A DNA stretch of 64,000 nt from Streptomyces roseicoloratus (GCF_004117935.1 NZ_SDOY01000108.1:62001-126000), one strand, 5' to 3'; shown: positions 28,329 to 38,411, numbered from the stretch's first letter. Notes: generated by a model not told the origin, from the sequence alone. Numbers and translations are program-made.

Positions 28329-29189
28329 TCACTCGACAGGGACGGTGATCACCGGGCAGTGGGCGCGGTGCAGCAGACCGTGGACGACGGAACCGATCCG
28401 CATCCCGGTGTATCCGCCGTGTCCACGACGGCCGACGACGATGGCCAGGGCGTGCTCTGCGGCGTTCGCGAGCATCTCGACGGGCGATCCGATGAGGACC
28501 TCGTGGGTGAGGCGGACGTCGGGGTACTTCTCCGCCCATCCGGCGGTGGTCTCGGAGAGCAGCCGTCGTTCGGCGTGGAAGAGGGTGTCTCCGGTATGCA
28601 GGGTGAAGACCGGCGGCTGCCAGACGGCGATGGCCCGCAGTGCGCAGCGCCGGAGGTCCGCCTCCTCGAAGGCCAGGGCCAGCGCTGCCCGTGAGGACTC
28701 GCTGCCATCGATGCCGACCACCAGGTACGCCGGGTCCTGCGTGCTGTGCTCGGCGTCGCCCACGACCACGACGGGGCAGCGTGCCTGTGCCGAGACGGGG
28801 ACGACGAGGGAGCCGGCGCTCAGGAACTCCTCGGTGCGGCTGAGGTGCCGCGAGCCGAGCACGACCATGGCGGCCTCGCGCGACAGGCCGGCCAGGACCT
28901 TGGACGGGGCACCATCGAGGAGTGCGGTGGTGACACGGACACCGGGCTGCCGATCGCGCACCCAGTCCGATGCGGTACGCAACGTGTCTTCTCCGGCGAC
29001 TGCCTGAGCATGGTGCCGAGGGGTGTCGTCGACGTGCTGCGTGTTGTGTGGCGGCCGAACCGCGACCACGAGGTGGAGGGCGAGGCCGCGTCGGTCTGCC
29101 TCGTCGGCAGCCCAGGCGAGCGCGAGGTGCCAGTTCCTGACGGGGTCGATCCCCACGACGATGTCGGCGCGCTCCGGGGTGGCGGTCAT
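28329..29189 (-). CDS. Tandem universal stress protein (USP 1)
   Basis: A 286-residue protein made of two Usp domains (about 8 to 140 and 150 to 285). The second retains the ATP-binding pattern G-2x-G-9x-G-S/T in [15 protein letters not shown]; the first is degenerate ([16 protein letters not shown]). The ATG at 29189 overlaps the stop of the upstream USP gene by 4 bp. It is the middle gene of a usp-usp-ATPase operon. USPs are typical DosR regulon products that bind ATP during growth arrest. Confidence 0.9.
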   Translation of the reverse strand: MTATPERADIVVGIDPVRNWHLALAWAADEADRRGLALHLVVAVRPPHNTQHVDDTPRHHAQAVAGEDTLRTASDWVRDRQPGVRVTTALLDGAPSKVLAGLSREAAMVVLGSRHLSRTEEFLSAGSLVVPVSAQARCPVVVVGDAEHSTQDPAYLVVGIDGSESSRAALALAFEEADLRRCALRAIAVWQPPVFTLHTGDTLFHAERRLLSETTAGWAEKYPDVRLTHEVLIGSPVEMLANAAEHALAIVVGRRGHGGYTGMRIGSVVHGLLHRAHCPVITVPVE

Positions 29190-30088
29190 GATGTGCTCCC
29201 GTGTCCGGGCCCGTGCCGGGGGATGAGCTCCACCGGGCAGTAGGCGTGTTGGAGCAGGGTGAGAGTGGTCCGGCCGATCGTCGGCCCGAGGTATCCGGGA
29301 GCCCGGCGGCCGCCGACGACCAGGAGGTCGGCGCGGCGTGACGCCTCCACGAGCCCACCGGGCACGCTGTGGCCCTTTTCGCCCTCGGCGTCCAGGGCCA
29401 GTTCCGGGAATTCCTCGTGGACACGGTCTGCCACTTCGGACAGGGCACGCACGTGCTCGCGGGCGTTGTCCTCCGCGCCGTTTCGCCGTGCGGCCCGTAC
29501 GCCGGCGTACGGGGCCGTGCCCCACACGTGCAGCAGCCGCAGCGTCACCTTCCGCAGCAGGGCCTCGCGCGCCGCCATCCGGGCGCAGCCCACATCGTTC
29601 TCGTCCCGGACCGCCGCCAGAACGGCACCGGCCTCGGCGGGCTCCACCGCCCCGCGCACCACGACCACCGGTGTGGTCGCGGCAGCTGCGGCCTCGAGAC
29701 CGACCGAGCCGAGCAGAAGCGAGGAGAAGCCGCCGCGGCCCCGGTGGCCGACGACGATCGTGCCGCTCAGCGCGGCGGCTCTGCGCAGGCTGTCGGCGGC
29801 GGAGCCTCCGCTGAGTTCCGTGACGACCGCGAGACCGGGGTGGCGCGCCGCGACCGCCGCGGCGGTCCGGTCGAGCAGCTCCTTGCCGGCTCGCCCGTAT
29901 TGGTCGATCTCCACCGGGGAGAGAATCGGCGGGGCGGCGTCGGTGCCCGTCGTATGGACGAGGCAGAGGCCGCTGCCGCGCAGCACCGCCTCGTTCGCGG
30001 CCCACATCGCCGCCGCATGTGCGGACGGTGATCCGTCCACGCCGACGACGACCCTGCCGAGGCCGGGACGGTCCGTGGTTCCGTCCAT
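29186..30088 (-). CDS. Tandem universal stress protein (USP 2)
   Basis: A 300-residue two-domain Usp. Domain 1 (about 10 to 145) carries GVDGSPSAHAA and the ATP motif GHRGRGGFSSLLLGSVG. Domain 2 ends GRRAPGYLGPTIG, a weaker nucleotide site. The start at 30088 begins MDGTTDRPG with the first beta-strand directly after. It is the first gene of the usp-usp-ATPase operon, about 100 bp downstream of the nearest DosR-like box (30189-30202). Confidence 0.9.
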   Translation of the reverse strand: MDGTTDRPGLGRVVVGVDGSPSAHAAAMWAANEAVLRGSGLCLVHTTGTDAAPPILSPVEIDQYGRAGKELLDRTAAAVAARHPGLAVVTELSGGSAADSLRRAAALSGTIVVGHRGRGGFSSLLLGSVGLEAAAAATTPVVVVRGAVEPAEAGAVLAAVRDENDVGCARMAAREALLRKVTLRLLHVWGTAPYAGVRAARRNGAEDNAREHVRALSEVADRVHEEFPELALDAEGEKGHSVPGGLVEASRRADLLVVGGRRAPGYLGPTIGRTTLTLLQHAYCPVELIPRHGPGHGSTS

Positions 30089-30188
30089 GACTCCTCCTCG
30101 TCCGGTCTCCGGAAGTCGAGTCCGTAGGACTGCTCTCACCGTGACATCCGGTTTCCCGTCGGCCGGAGGGCCGCTGGGGGCAAGGGAG

Positions 30189-30252
30189 GGGCCAAAGGTC
30201 CCTTCCCGTTCTCGCGGGTCCGGTCGGGCCCGACGGTTGGACCGTTCGGCCC
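30189..30252. promoter_or_regulatory. Three DosR/OsdR-type boxes in a divergent promoter
   Basis: Sites are GGGCCAAAGGTCCC (30189), GGTCCGGTCGGGCC (30217) and GGACCGTTCGGCCC (30239). The first is nearly the mycobacterial box core. They lie between the USP 2 gene (minus) and the CBS-BON gene (plus), 101 and 78 bp from the respective starts. Confidence 0.7.
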
Positions 30253-30330
30253 TCGCAGGTCGCCGGCCCCGGGCGGACGGTGGTGGAGCGAGGGAACAGC
30301 CGCCCAGCCGCTGGAACAGGAGGCGCGGCG

Positions 30331-30954
30331 ATGAAGCACCTCAAGGTCGGCAGCCTGATGACCGACGACGTGGTCTCCGCCGTCCCCGCGGCCTCGTTCA
30401 GGGAGGTGGCGAAGCTGCTCGCCGAGCACGACATCAGCGGTGTGCCCGTCATCGACGAGGACGACCGCGTCATCGGAGTCGTCTCCGAATCCGATCTGCT
30501 GGCTCGCCGGCAGTTGACCGCGCGGGAGCTCATGACCGCGCCGGCCGTCACGGTGCACGCGGAGGAGACGGTCGCGGACGCGGGACGGCTCATGGTTCGC
30601 CGTGGAGTGGAACGCCTTCCCGTCGTCGACGAGGAGGAACGACTGGTGGGGATCGTGACCCGCCGCGACCTGCTCTGCGTCTTCCTCCGCCCGGACCCGG
30701 AGATACGACGCCGTATACGGGAGGACGTGCTGAAGGGTGTCTTGGACCTGAGCCCCGACGCCGTCGACGTCCATGTGCTCGACGGCGTGGTGACACTCGA
30801 AGGCCGGGTCCGGCGACAGGCCCAGGTCAGAACGCTCGTGGGGCTCTCCGAGCGGGTGGACGGTGTCGTCGCCGTCGTGGACCGGCTGTCCGTCGACGAG
30901 ACCCCCACGCGCCTCGCATCCCCCGCGCGAAGCGCGCACGACATCAACTGGTGA
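30331..30954 (+). CDS. CBS-pair plus BON domain protein (2 of 7)
   Basis: A 207-residue protein with a shorter linker between the two CBS motifs than the first paralogue (CBS about 1 to 60 and 65 to 125, BON about 135 to 195). AGGAGG lies 8 bp before the ATG; an upstream start at 30280 has no such site. It shares an operon with an Acg-like nitroreductase 23 bp downstream and is divergent from the usp-usp-ATPase operon across three DosR-like boxes. Confidence 0.9.
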   Translation: MKHLKVGSLMTDDVVSAVPAASFREVAKLLAEHDISGVPVIDEDDRVIGVVSESDLLARRQLTARELMTAPAVTVHAEETVADAGRLMVRRGVERLPVVDEEERLVGIVTRRDLLCVFLRPDPEIRRRIREDVLKGVLDLSPDAVDVHVLDGVVTLEGRVRRQAQVRTLVGLSERVDGVVAVVDRLSVDETPTRLASPARSAHDINW

Positions 30955-30977
30955 CCCCCGCACAGACAGGACGAACC

Positions 30978-31967
30978 GTGTCCACCACCGCTCTGAACCG
31001 ACCACTCGTGACGTCACTGATCGAAGACGCCGTCACCGCACCGTCGATGCACAACGCCCAGCCTTGGAAATTCGTCCACCGAACCGGCACCGACACCATC
31101 GAGCTGTACGGCGACCCCTCGCGCGGAATGCCGCGCGAGGATCCCGACCACCGCGCCCTCCATCTCGGCTGCGGTGCTGCCCTGTTCGGCTTGCGCGTCG
31201 CCGCCGCGCACGATGGCCGGCACGCCGAGGCCCGGCTGCTTCCCGACCGCGAAGACCCCTGGCATCTCGCCGACGCGCGCCTCGAAGGGGCCGGTGCCGA
31301 GGACGAGGACCTGGCCGCGCTCCACGACGCACTGCGGGAACGGCACACCAGCCGCTTCCCGTTCAGCGAGGAACAGGTCCCCTCCGAGATCCTCGGCGGG
31401 CTGCGTGCCGCGGCCCTCCTGGAAGGGTGCCGCCTGGTGGTGCCGGGGGCCTGGCACACGGACACCGTCATGGACCTCGTCCACGCCTCCGAACTGTTCG
31501 AGGCCGCGGACGAGGCCGTACGCGCGGAGATCGCCGCCTGGATCCGCACCGGCGCGGCCGGGGAGGGCCCGGCGACGGCGGGAATCCCGTCGTTTGCCTT
31601 CGGCCCGCGGCAGTACGACGTCACGTCTCCCGTCCGGGACTTCGACGCCCCGCGTCGTGCCGCAGGCCGCTCCTCGGCACGCTTCGAGAAGAGGCCCCAG
31701 ATCGCCCTGCTCGGCACGGTGGAGGACACTCCCGAGGAGTGGCTCAAGGCCGGCCAGGCCATGCAGCGGATCCTGCTCCAGGCCACCCTCGACGGTCTGT
31801 CCACCTCCCTCATGTCCCAGCCCCTGGAGTGGCCCGAGCTCCGCTCCCACGCGCGGGACCCGGAGTCGCCGATGGGCTACGTCCACATGGTGATCCGCCT
31901 GGGCTACGGACCGCGCGGGCAGGCCACGCCCCGCCGGCCCGTCTCCGAGGTGCTCTCCTTCGGCTGA
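30978..31967 (+). CDS. Acg-like nitroreductase family protein
   Basis: A 329-residue FMN-fold protein similar in length and layout to M. tuberculosis Acg (Rv2032), a DosR target. The start EDAVTAPSMHNAQPWKF is the conserved N-terminal motif, and the SLMSQPLEW region lies near the C-terminus. Acg-type proteins have a covered active site and may sequester flavin rather than reduce nitro groups. The start is a GTG at 30978 preceded by AGGA. It is convergent with the GH65 gene, with 11 bp between stops. Confidence 0.88.
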   Translation: MSTTALNRPLVTSLIEDAVTAPSMHNAQPWKFVHRTGTDTIELYGDPSRGMPREDPDHRALHLGCGAALFGLRVAAAHDGRHAEARLLPDREDPWHLADARLEGAGAEDEDLAALHDALRERHTSRFPFSEEQVPSEILGGLRAAALLEGCRLVVPGAWHTDTVMDLVHASELFEAADEAVRAEIAAWIRTGAAGEGPATAGIPSFAFGPRQYDVTSPVRDFDAPRRAAGRSSARFEKRPQIALLGTVEDTPEEWLKAGQAMQRILLQATLDGLSTSLMSQPLEWPELRSHARDPESPMGYVHMVIRLGYGPRGQATPRRPVSEVLSFG

Positions 31968-31978
31968 TCCGCCTCACC

Positions 31979-34369
31979 TCACAAGCGGAACCAGCGCTCC
32001 TCCCCGGGTGGCACCGTGAACCGCCGTTCGCCGGGGAGCACGACGACGAGCGGGTTCTGTGGCGAGGGCGGGACGCGGACGGCCAGCCGCCCGGGAAGCA
32101 TGCGCACGCGAACGCCTCGGTGACCGTGAAAGCAGAGCGTGAAGGCGAACCGGGGGATCTCCGCCAGCGGCACCGGGGCCACCCGGAGTCCGTCCACCCC
32201 GGCTTCCAGACCGGTGAACCCGCGTTCGACGAGGTCGAGCGTGCCCGCCATCGCACCGAGGTGGATGCCCTCGCCGGTGGTGCCGCCTTGGACGTCGGCC
32301 ACGTCGGCGAGCAGCGCCTCCTCGCAGTACCGCCAGGCGTCGGCACCCTTCTGCCGGGCCAGGACCCAGCCGTGGACGAGGCTGCTGAGGGTCGATCCGT
32401 GGCTGGTGCGGCTCAGGTGGTAGGCGACGGTGGAGCGCCACACCTCGTCGTCCAGGCGGTGGCCGAGCCGGGCGAACAGCGCAGCCAGCTCGTCTGGCCT
32501 GAACAAGTAGCCGAGCATGAGGGTGTCGGCCTGCTTCGACGCCTGGTAGCGGTTGACCGTGTCGCCCTCGGCCTCCAGGATCCGATCCAGTCTCCGGATG
32601 TCACCGTACCGGTCGCGGTACCCGTCCCAGTCGAGCTCCGCCAGGTCCCCATAGCCCTCGAACTGGCTCACCACGCCCTGGTGGAACGGTACGTACAGAC
32701 GACGGGAGACGTCCTCCCAGCGGTCGAGTTCACCGTCGTCGAGCGACAGCTGCTCGGCCAGTTCGGTGCGCCGGAAGTCGGGCAGTTCGGCCAGCAGGTC
32801 CAGGCCGCGGGCCAGAACCCAGGCGGCGGTCACGTTGGTGTAGGCGTTGTCGTCGATGCCGGGGGTCGTGGCGCCGGGATAGGAGTCGTGGTACTCGTCG
32901 GGGCCGACGACCCCGCGGATCCGGTAGCGCCCCAGCCCCGGATCGAAGTCAGCGGCCCCGGACCAATGGCGGGCGATCTCCAACAGGATCTCGGCCCCGG
33001 CGGAGTACAGGAAGCCGAGGTCGCCTGTGGTCCGGGCGTACCGCCACACGTTGTACGCGACGGCCGAACCCACGTGCCGCTGGAGCCGTGAGAAGTCGGG
33101 GAGCCAGCGCCCCGAACGCGGGTTGAGGTGGACCTCCTGCGTCTCCTCCCGCCCCGAACTCGCGCTCTGCCACGGGTACATGGCCCCAGCCGCCCCGACG
33201 CGGCGCGCCGCCTCGCGGGCGGCGGGGAGCCGGCGGTGCCGGTACATGAGGAGGGACCGCGCTATCTCCGGGAAGTGCAGGCTGAAGTACGGCAGGACGA
33301 AGAGCTCGTCCCAGAAGACATGGCCCCGGTACGCCTCACCGTGCAGGCCCCGGGCCGGGACGCCCACGTCGAGGTCGGCCGTATGCGGGGAGAGCGTTTG
33401 CAGCAGGTGGAAGAGGTGCAGGCGCAGGACACGGCCCGCCTCCCCGGGCACGCTCAACTCACCCTGCTCCCAGAGTCGTTGCCAGGCTGCCCCGTGGGTG
33501 GCGAGCAGCCGGGGGAAAGCGGGGGCCCGGGCCAGGTCGTCCCGCGCCGCCGTGAGGGGATCGGCGGCCGGCCTGTCCGTCGAGGCGTGCAGGGCCAACG
33601 TCTTGACGACCGTGACCGAGCGGCCGGGGCCGATCGGCAGGTGGTACGTCTGGACGGTGCCGGCGCTCGGCGCGGCCTGGCGGGCGGGGCGTACGGGGCG
33701 GGTGACGGTGCGGACGGCCGAGGCGATCTGGACGCCTGGATCGACCGTATGGCAGGTGAGCCAGGCGACGCCGCCGGGGTCGAACCCGGTCCGGTGTTGT
33801 GTGAGGTGGTGCTTCTCCAGGTGCCGATAGCGCTCGACGCCGGTGTTCGTGACGGTTCCGTCGAGGGCGGACTCGACTTCGACGGCGCCGCTCCAGCCGT
33901 AGGCGCGGAATCGGGTGAGCTGGGCCGCGAGACCGGAGTCCCCCATGTGCACGATCCGGGTGTGGCCGACGCGCAGTCCGCGACCTCGGGCGTCCCGGAA
34001 GAGCACGCTTCGGGTGAGCACTCCCGCACGCAGGTCGAGCTGTACGTCGTAGTGCAGCAAATCTTCGGAGTCGGGCGTCAGCCAGTCGCCGGGCGGCCCG
34101 TCGTCCGGCAGACAGCGGTAACGCAGCAGCGTCCAGTTCGGAAGGTTGACGAGATCCTCGTTCTCGACCCGCTCACCGGCGACGGCCGACGTGCGCCGGT
34201 CGTAGCAGCCCGCCAGGTAGGTCCCCGGGTAGTGGGAGGCGCCGGCGCCGCACTCGGGGGCGGAACCCCGCGTGGCGAAGCGGCCGTTGCCGAGCGTGCA
34301 GAGCGCCTCGACGAGCCGTTCGCGCTCCGGCTCGTAGCGGTCATACCTCCACATCCAGCCGGTCTTCAT
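31979..34369 (-). CDS. GH65 glycoside phosphorylase/hydrolase (trehalose or kojibiose type)
   Basis: A 796-residue family 65 enzyme: an N-terminal beta-sandwich, an (alpha/alpha)6 barrel and a C-terminal beta-domain. The catalytic acid Glu is in VVGPDEYHD; KQADTLMLGY and SHGSTLS fit the phosphate-binding elements of phosphorylases, so phosphorolysis of an alpha-glucobiose to beta-glucose 1-phosphate is likely. Its start overlaps the HAD phosphomutase stop by 4 bp, and that enzyme would convert the product to glucose 6-phosphate. In M. tuberculosis a HAD and a GH65-type domain are fused in DosR-regulated Rv2006. Confidence 0.9.
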   Translation of the reverse strand: MKTGWMWRYDRYEPERERLVEALCTLGNGRFATRGSAPECGAGASHYPGTYLAGCYDRRTSAVAGERVENEDLVNLPNWTLLRYRCLPDDGPPGDWLTPDSEDLLHYDVQLDLRAGVLTRSVLFRDARGRGLRVGHTRIVHMGDSGLAAQLTRFRAYGWSGAVEVESALDGTVTNTGVERYRHLEKHHLTQHRTGFDPGGVAWLTCHTVDPGVQIASAVRTVTRPVRPARQAAPSAGTVQTYHLPIGPGRSVTVVKTLALHASTDRPAADPLTAARDDLARAPAFPRLLATHGAAWQRLWEQGELSVPGEAGRVLRLHLFHLLQTLSPHTADLDVGVPARGLHGEAYRGHVFWDELFVLPYFSLHFPEIARSLLMYRHRRLPAAREAARRVGAAGAMYPWQSASSGREETQEVHLNPRSGRWLPDFSRLQRHVGSAVAYNVWRYARTTGDLGFLYSAGAEILLEIARHWSGAADFDPGLGRYRIRGVVGPDEYHDSYPGATTPGIDDNAYTNVTAAWVLARGLDLLAELPDFRRTELAEQLSLDDGELDRWEDVSRRLYVPFHQGVVSQFEGYGDLAELDWDGYRDRYGDIRRLDRILEAEGDTVNRYQASKQADTLMLGYLFRPDELAALFARLGHRLDDEVWRSTVAYHLSRTSHGSTLSSLVHGWVLARQKGADAWRYCEEALLADVADVQGGTTGEGIHLGAMAGTLDLVERGFTGLEAGVDGLRVAPVPLAEIPRFAFTLCFHGHRGVRVRMLPGRLAVRVPPSPQNPLVVVLPGERRFTVPPGEERWFRL

Positions 34370-35136
34370 GCGCGCTCACCCCACACGCTCCGGACCAGGG
34401 TCGCGAGGTCGGGGACAACGAGGTCCGCGCCCTGTTCGCGCAAGGCGGCGGTGCCGTGGCCGTCCGGCGTGCGGTCGATGCCGACGACGAGGCCGAAGCC
34501 GCCTCGGCGCGCCGCCCGGACGCCGGCGAGCGCGTCTTCGACGGCGGCTGTGTCCCGGGGGCCGGTGCCAAGGAGACCGGCCGCGTGCAGGAAGAGCGCG
34601 GGGTCCGGCTTGCTTGCGAGGCCGAGCCGGGCGGCGTCCTCGCCGTCCACGACGGCGGCGAGAAGCGTGTCCAGACCGGCGGCGCCCAGCAGCGCACGGG
34701 CGTGCCGGGAGGCCGACACCGCGGCGCACGGCACGCGCAGGGAGCACAGTGCGGTGAGCGCCCGCCCGGCGTCCTCGTATGCGACGACCGGACTGGTCCG
34801 GAGGGCGTCCTGGAACGCCTGTTCCTTGCGCGCCGCGACGGCCCAGACGGTGTCGCAGCCGGGCGGGTCGTCCGGTCCTCCGGGTGGGAGGCGAATACCA
34901 CGGGCCGTCAGGAACGCCTCGGCTCCGTCGTACCGTGACCTGCCGTCGACGAACCGCCGGTACTCGGCGTCCGAGTCGAACGGCGACCGCTCCCCCGGCT
35001 CGGGCGCCAGCTCTCCGAGGCAGGCGTCGAACGCGGTCTTCCACGCCGCCGCGTGGACGACGGCGGAGTCGAGGAGCACACCGTCGGTGTCGAGGACGAC
35101 ACCTCGCGGCGGCGAGCCCGCAGGCGGACCGTTCAT
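34366..35136 (-). CDS. HAD hydrolase, beta-phosphoglucomutase-like
   Basis: A 256-residue HAD phosphatase/mutase. Motif I is VVLDTDGVLLDSA with Asp nucleophile and acid/base; motif II is the AVSASRHA stretch, the lysine is in ASKPDPALFLHAA and motif IV is around VEDALAGV. The cap domain insertion after motif I is typical of beta-phosphoglucomutases. It sits between the alcohol dehydrogenase and GH65 genes with 4-bp ATGA overlaps on both sides. Trehalose-6-phosphate phosphatase activity, as suggested for the Rv2006 N-terminus, is an alternative. Confidence 0.87.
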   Translation of the reverse strand: MNGPPAGSPPRGVVLDTDGVLLDSAVVHAAAWKTAFDACLGELAPEPGERSPFDSDAEYRRFVDGRSRYDGAEAFLTARGIRLPPGGPDDPPGCDTVWAVAARKEQAFQDALRTSPVVAYEDAGRALTALCSLRVPCAAVSASRHARALLGAAGLDTLLAAVVDGEDAARLGLASKPDPALFLHAAGLLGTGPRDTAAVEDALAGVRAARRGGFGLVVGIDRTPDGHGTAALREQGADLVVPDLATLVRSVWGERA

Positions 35137-36215
35137 CCGGCGTCCGTTGCGACGGTAGCCTCTACGGCGGTGTGCTGCGGACCGCCGAGCGCGACCTTGA
35201 TGGCGCCGGTGTCGGCAGCGCGGCCGAACACGTCGTACGCCTGCTCCATCTGCCCCAGTTCGAAGCAGTGGGTGATCAGTTCCGCCGCCGGGAGCCGGCC
35301 GGCCGCCATCATGCGCAGCAGCATGGGCGTGGACGAGGTGTCGACAAGGCCGGTGGTGATGGTGACGTCCTTGATCCACAGGTCTTCGAGGTGGAGTTCC
35401 GCGGGCTTGCCGTGGACTCCGATGTTGGCGACCCGGCCGCCCGGCCGGACCATCCGGGTGCACAGCTCGAAGGTTGCCGGGATGCCCACGGCCTCCATGA
35501 CGACATCGGCACCCAGACCGTCGGTCAGGTCCTCAACCAGTTGCTCCGGCCCGTCACCGGCGGTCGCGGTGGCGTCGGCGCCGAGCTTGCGCGCGGCGGC
35601 GAGCCGGGACTCGGCGAGGTCGACGACGATGATCTGACCGGGGCTGTAGAGGCGGGCCGTGGCGATGGCGGCGAGGCCTATGGGGCCCGCGCCGACCACG
35701 ACGACGGTGTCGGCGGGCCGGACGCGGCCGTTGAGGACGCCGACCTCGTAGGAGGTGGGGAAGATGTCCGCGAGCAGGACTGCGTCGGCGCTGTCGACCG
35801 CGCTCGGGAGCGGGTGCACGGACAGGTCCGCGAACGGCACCCGGACGTACTCCGCCTGCGTGCCGTCGATGAGGTGCCCGAGGACCCAGCCTCCGCCGCC
35901 GCGGCATTGGCCGTAGCGGCCCTCGCGGCAGAAGCGGCAGCGGCCGCAGGCTGAGATACAGGAGATCAGGACGCGGTCCCCTGGCCGTACGGTACGCACG
36001 TCCCGGCCGGTCTCGACCACCGTCCCCACGGCCTCGTGGCCGAGCACCCGGCCCGGTGTCACCTCCGGCACGTCGCCCTTGAGGATGTGCAGATCGGTGC
36101 CGCAGATCGTGACGACGTCGACCCGCACGATCGCGTCGCCGGGATCGTCGGGACGCGGATCGGGTACGTCCTGCCACGCGACCCTGCCCGGCCCTTCGAA
36201 GACGGCTGCCTTCAT
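35133..36215 (-). CDS. Zinc-dependent alcohol dehydrogenase
   Basis: A 360-residue medium-chain dehydrogenase. The catalytic zinc site (CGTDLH, GHEAV) and four structural-zinc cysteines ([15 protein letters not shown]) are present, then GAGPIG in the Rossmann fold. Family members use NAD(H) on alcohols or polyols, and under low oxygen could regenerate NAD+ by reducing an aldehyde. It is the first gene of an ADH-HAD-GH65 operon with two DosR-like boxes 76 bp upstream, shared divergently with the beta-CASP nuclease gene. Confidence 0.9.
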   Translation of the reverse strand: MKAAVFEGPGRVAWQDVPDPRPDDPGDAIVRVDVVTICGTDLHILKGDVPEVTPGRVLGHEAVGTVVETGRDVRTVRPGDRVLISCISACGRCRFCREGRYGQCRGGGGWVLGHLIDGTQAEYVRVPFADLSVHPLPSAVDSADAVLLADIFPTSYEVGVLNGRVRPADTVVVVGAGPIGLAAIATARLYSPGQIIVVDLAESRLAAARKLGADATATAGDGPEQLVEDLTDGLGADVVMEAVGIPATFELCTRMVRPGGRVANIGVHGKPAELHLEDLWIKDVTITTGLVDTSSTPMLLRMMAAGRLPAAELITHCFELGQMEQAYDVFGRAADTGAIKVALGGPQHTAVEATVATDAG

Positions 36216-36290
36216 GGCACCCACCCACTTCCTGTCGCGCGTGCGGATGTCCCCTCGTTCAGGCTCGGCGATCACACCATGGAGACGCAT

Positions 36291-36326
36291 GTGCCGATCG
36301 GCCCCACAGGAGGGGCCGATCGGGCC
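36291..36326. promoter_or_regulatory. Two DosR/OsdR-type boxes in a divergent promoter
   Basis: GTGCCGATCGGCCC (36291) and GGGCCGATCGGGCC (36313) are 22 bp apart. They lie 76 bp from the alcohol dehydrogenase start and 64 bp from the nuclease start. Confidence 0.7.
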
Positions 36327-36390
36327 CTGCGGCCCAGGCCGGTCCAGGTGCAAGGGTGGAAACCGGCCCATTCTGCGAAGGAGGGCGGTC

Positions 36391-37836
36391 ATGTCCGATG
36401 CAGCCCCGAGCCCCGCTCCCACCGCGCCCGCCGGTCCTACCGCCCCGCGACCGGCCCTGCTGAGTTTCCTGGGCGGCGTGGGGACGGTCACCGGCAGCAA
36501 GTTCCTGGTCGAGAGCGACCATGCGCGGATCCTCCTCGACTGCGGTCTCTTCCAGGGTTTCGCGGACCTGCGCCGGCGCAACTGGGAGCGGTTCGCCCGT
36601 GACGCCGCCGACATCCACGCCGTGGTCGTCACCCACGCGCACCTGGACCACTGCGGCTATCTGCCGCGTCTGGTGCGGCAGGGCTTCCGCGGGCCGATCC
36701 TCACTAGCGCGCACACCGCCCGGCTCGCCGGGATCGTGCTGCGCGACAGCGCCCGGCTGCAGATGGAGGCGGCCCGGCACGCCAACGAGCACGGCTGGTC
36801 CAAGCACCGCCCGGCGAAGCCGCTGTACGACGACTCCGACGTGGAGAAGACACTGGCGTTCTTCGACCCGGTCCCGGTCGGCGAGGACGTGGAGATCATG
36901 GCCGGCACCCGGCTCACGCTCCACCACGGCGGGCACATCCTCGGCTCGGCATGGGCCCGCCTCGTCCTGGAGGACGGACACGCCCTGGCCGTCTCCGGCG
37001 ACCTGGGCCGCCCCGGGCACCCGCTGCTACTGCCGCCGGAGCCGTTCTCGGGCGCCGACGTGCTGCTCATGGAGTCGACGTACGGCGACCGCCGCCACGA
37101 CCAGGAGACCGGTCGGTCGGCCTTCGCCGACGTCATCGCCCGGACGGTCGCCAGGAGCGGCACCGTGGTGATCCCCGCCTTCGCGATCGACCGGACCGAG
37201 GTGGTCCTGCACGAGCTGACCCGGCTGCGCGAGACGGGCGTGCTGCCCCGGTCGGTGCCGGTCTACGTGGACAGCCCCATGGCGCTGGCCGCGCTCGACG
37301 TCTACCGGGACGCCGTACGCGAGCGGTCCGCCGAGCTGCGGCCCGAAATCCTGGCCCAGGGCGAGGCCGCACTCAGCCCCGCCCCGTTCCAGGCCGCACG
37401 AACGGTCCAGGAGTCCATCGAGATCAACGAGACCCACGGACCCGCCGTGATCGTCTCCTCGGCCGGCATGGCCACCGGCGGGCGCGTCCTGCACCACCTG
37501 CACCGCCTCCTTCCCGACCCACGCAACGCCGTGGTCGTGGTCGGCTTCGCCGCGGCCGGCACCCGGGCCCGGGACCTGGTCGACGGGGCCCGAGTGCTGA
37601 AGATGTTCGGCGAGTACGTGCCCGTACGGGCCGAGGTCGCCGACGTGCCTCATTTCTCGGCCCACGCCGACGCCGGTCAGATCGTCGACTGGCTGCGCGG
37701 CGCGCCGCCGCCGCACACGACGTATCTCGTCCACGGCGAGCCGGCCGCGTCCGAGGCCTTGCGCGACCGCATCGACCACGAACTGGGCTGGACGGCCGTC
37801 GTGCCCCGCTCCGGTGAGGCCGTCCTGGTCCGCTGA
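36391..37836 (+). CDS. Beta-CASP metallo-beta-lactamase RNase
   Basis: A 481-residue MBL-fold protein with an inserted beta-CASP domain, related to CPSF73/YSH1-type RNA nucleases. The metal site [14 protein letters not shown], a second histidine in [11 protein letters not shown] and Asp in VSGDLGRPG are intact, with a later motif [10 protein letters not shown]. The first 20 residues are Ala/Pro-rich. GGAGGG precedes the ATG. It leads a plus-strand run of five genes that includes two CBS-BON proteins, suggesting RNA turnover is adjusted in the dormancy response. Confidence 0.88.
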   Translation: MSDAAPSPAPTAPAGPTAPRPALLSFLGGVGTVTGSKFLVESDHARILLDCGLFQGFADLRRRNWERFARDAADIHAVVVTHAHLDHCGYLPRLVRQGFRGPILTSAHTARLAGIVLRDSARLQMEAARHANEHGWSKHRPAKPLYDDSDVEKTLAFFDPVPVGEDVEIMAGTRLTLHHGGHILGSAWARLVLEDGHALAVSGDLGRPGHPLLLPPEPFSGADVLLMESTYGDRRHDQETGRSAFADVIARTVARSGTVVIPAFAIDRTEVVLHELTRLRETGVLPRSVPVYVDSPMALAALDVYRDAVRERSAELRPEILAQGEAALSPAPFQAARTVQESIEINETHGPAVIVSSAGMATGGRVLHHLHRLLPDPRNAVVVVGFAAAGTRARDLVDGARVLKMFGEYVPVRAEVADVPHFSAHADAGQIVDWLRGAPPPHTTYLVHGEPAASEALRDRIDHELGWTAVVPRSGEAVLVR

Positions 37837-37839
37837 CCC

Positions 37840-37853
37840 GGGCCCTTCGGTCC
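37840..37853. promoter_or_regulatory. DosR/OsdR-type box
   Basis: GGGCCCTTCGGTCC lies just after the nuclease stop and 77 bp before the cyclic-nucleotide-domain gene, so that gene may have its own start of transcription. Confidence 0.6.
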
Positions 37854-37930
37854 CCCGGTTGTGCCCTGCGCGGCCCTCCCGGGGCACGCCCGCCCCGCGG
37901 GAGCCTGTGAGGGAAGGGCTGGAGGACACC

Positions 37931-38401
37931 ATGACCACCACGAGGACGCTGCTGAACGAACTCGCCCCTGAAGCACGCGACCGGCTGCTGGAACACTCCC
38001 GCCCGGTCCGCTTCCCGGCGGGCACGCGCATCTTCCGAGAGCGACAGCACGCCGACCGGTTCTGGATCATCGAATCCGGCAGGGTCGAGCTCGACACGCA
38101 CGTCCCGGGGCGCCGCAACGCGATCGTGGACACCCTCGTGGGCGGCGCCCTTCTCGGGTGCTCCTGGATCATGCCGCCGTACCAATGGCATCTCGGTGCC
38201 ACAGCGACCACAGAAGTCCGCGCCCTCGAGTTCGACGCGCAGGCCGTAAGGGAACTCTGCACGACGGATCCTTCCGTCGGCGAGGCCGTATACGCCTGCG
38301 TCGCAGCAACCATGGCCCGTCGGCTCCTGTCAGCCCGCAGCCGACTCCTCGACGACCTCATGCCGCGCGTCGACGCGGAACCCCTGGCCTACGCCCGGTG
38401 A
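37931..38401 (+). CDS. Cyclic-nucleotide-binding-domain protein without HTH
   Basis: A 156-residue stand-alone cNMP-binding domain of the Crp/Fnr fold. RFPAGTRIFRERQHADRFW and IIESGRVELD form the beta-barrel; a canonical phosphate-binding cassette is not evident, so the ligand may not be cAMP. There is no C-terminal helix-turn-helix, so it is not a DNA-binding regulator by itself. GGAGG precedes the ATG. The next CBS-BON gene begins 10 bp after its stop. Confidence 0.82.
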   Translation: MTTTRTLLNELAPEARDRLLEHSRPVRFPAGTRIFRERQHADRFWIIESGRVELDTHVPGRRNAIVDTLVGGALLGCSWIMPPYQWHLGATATTEVRALEFDAQAVRELCTTDPSVGEAVYACVAATMARRLLSARSRLLDDLMPRVDAEPLAYAR

Positions 38402-38411
38402 GGAGAGAGTC

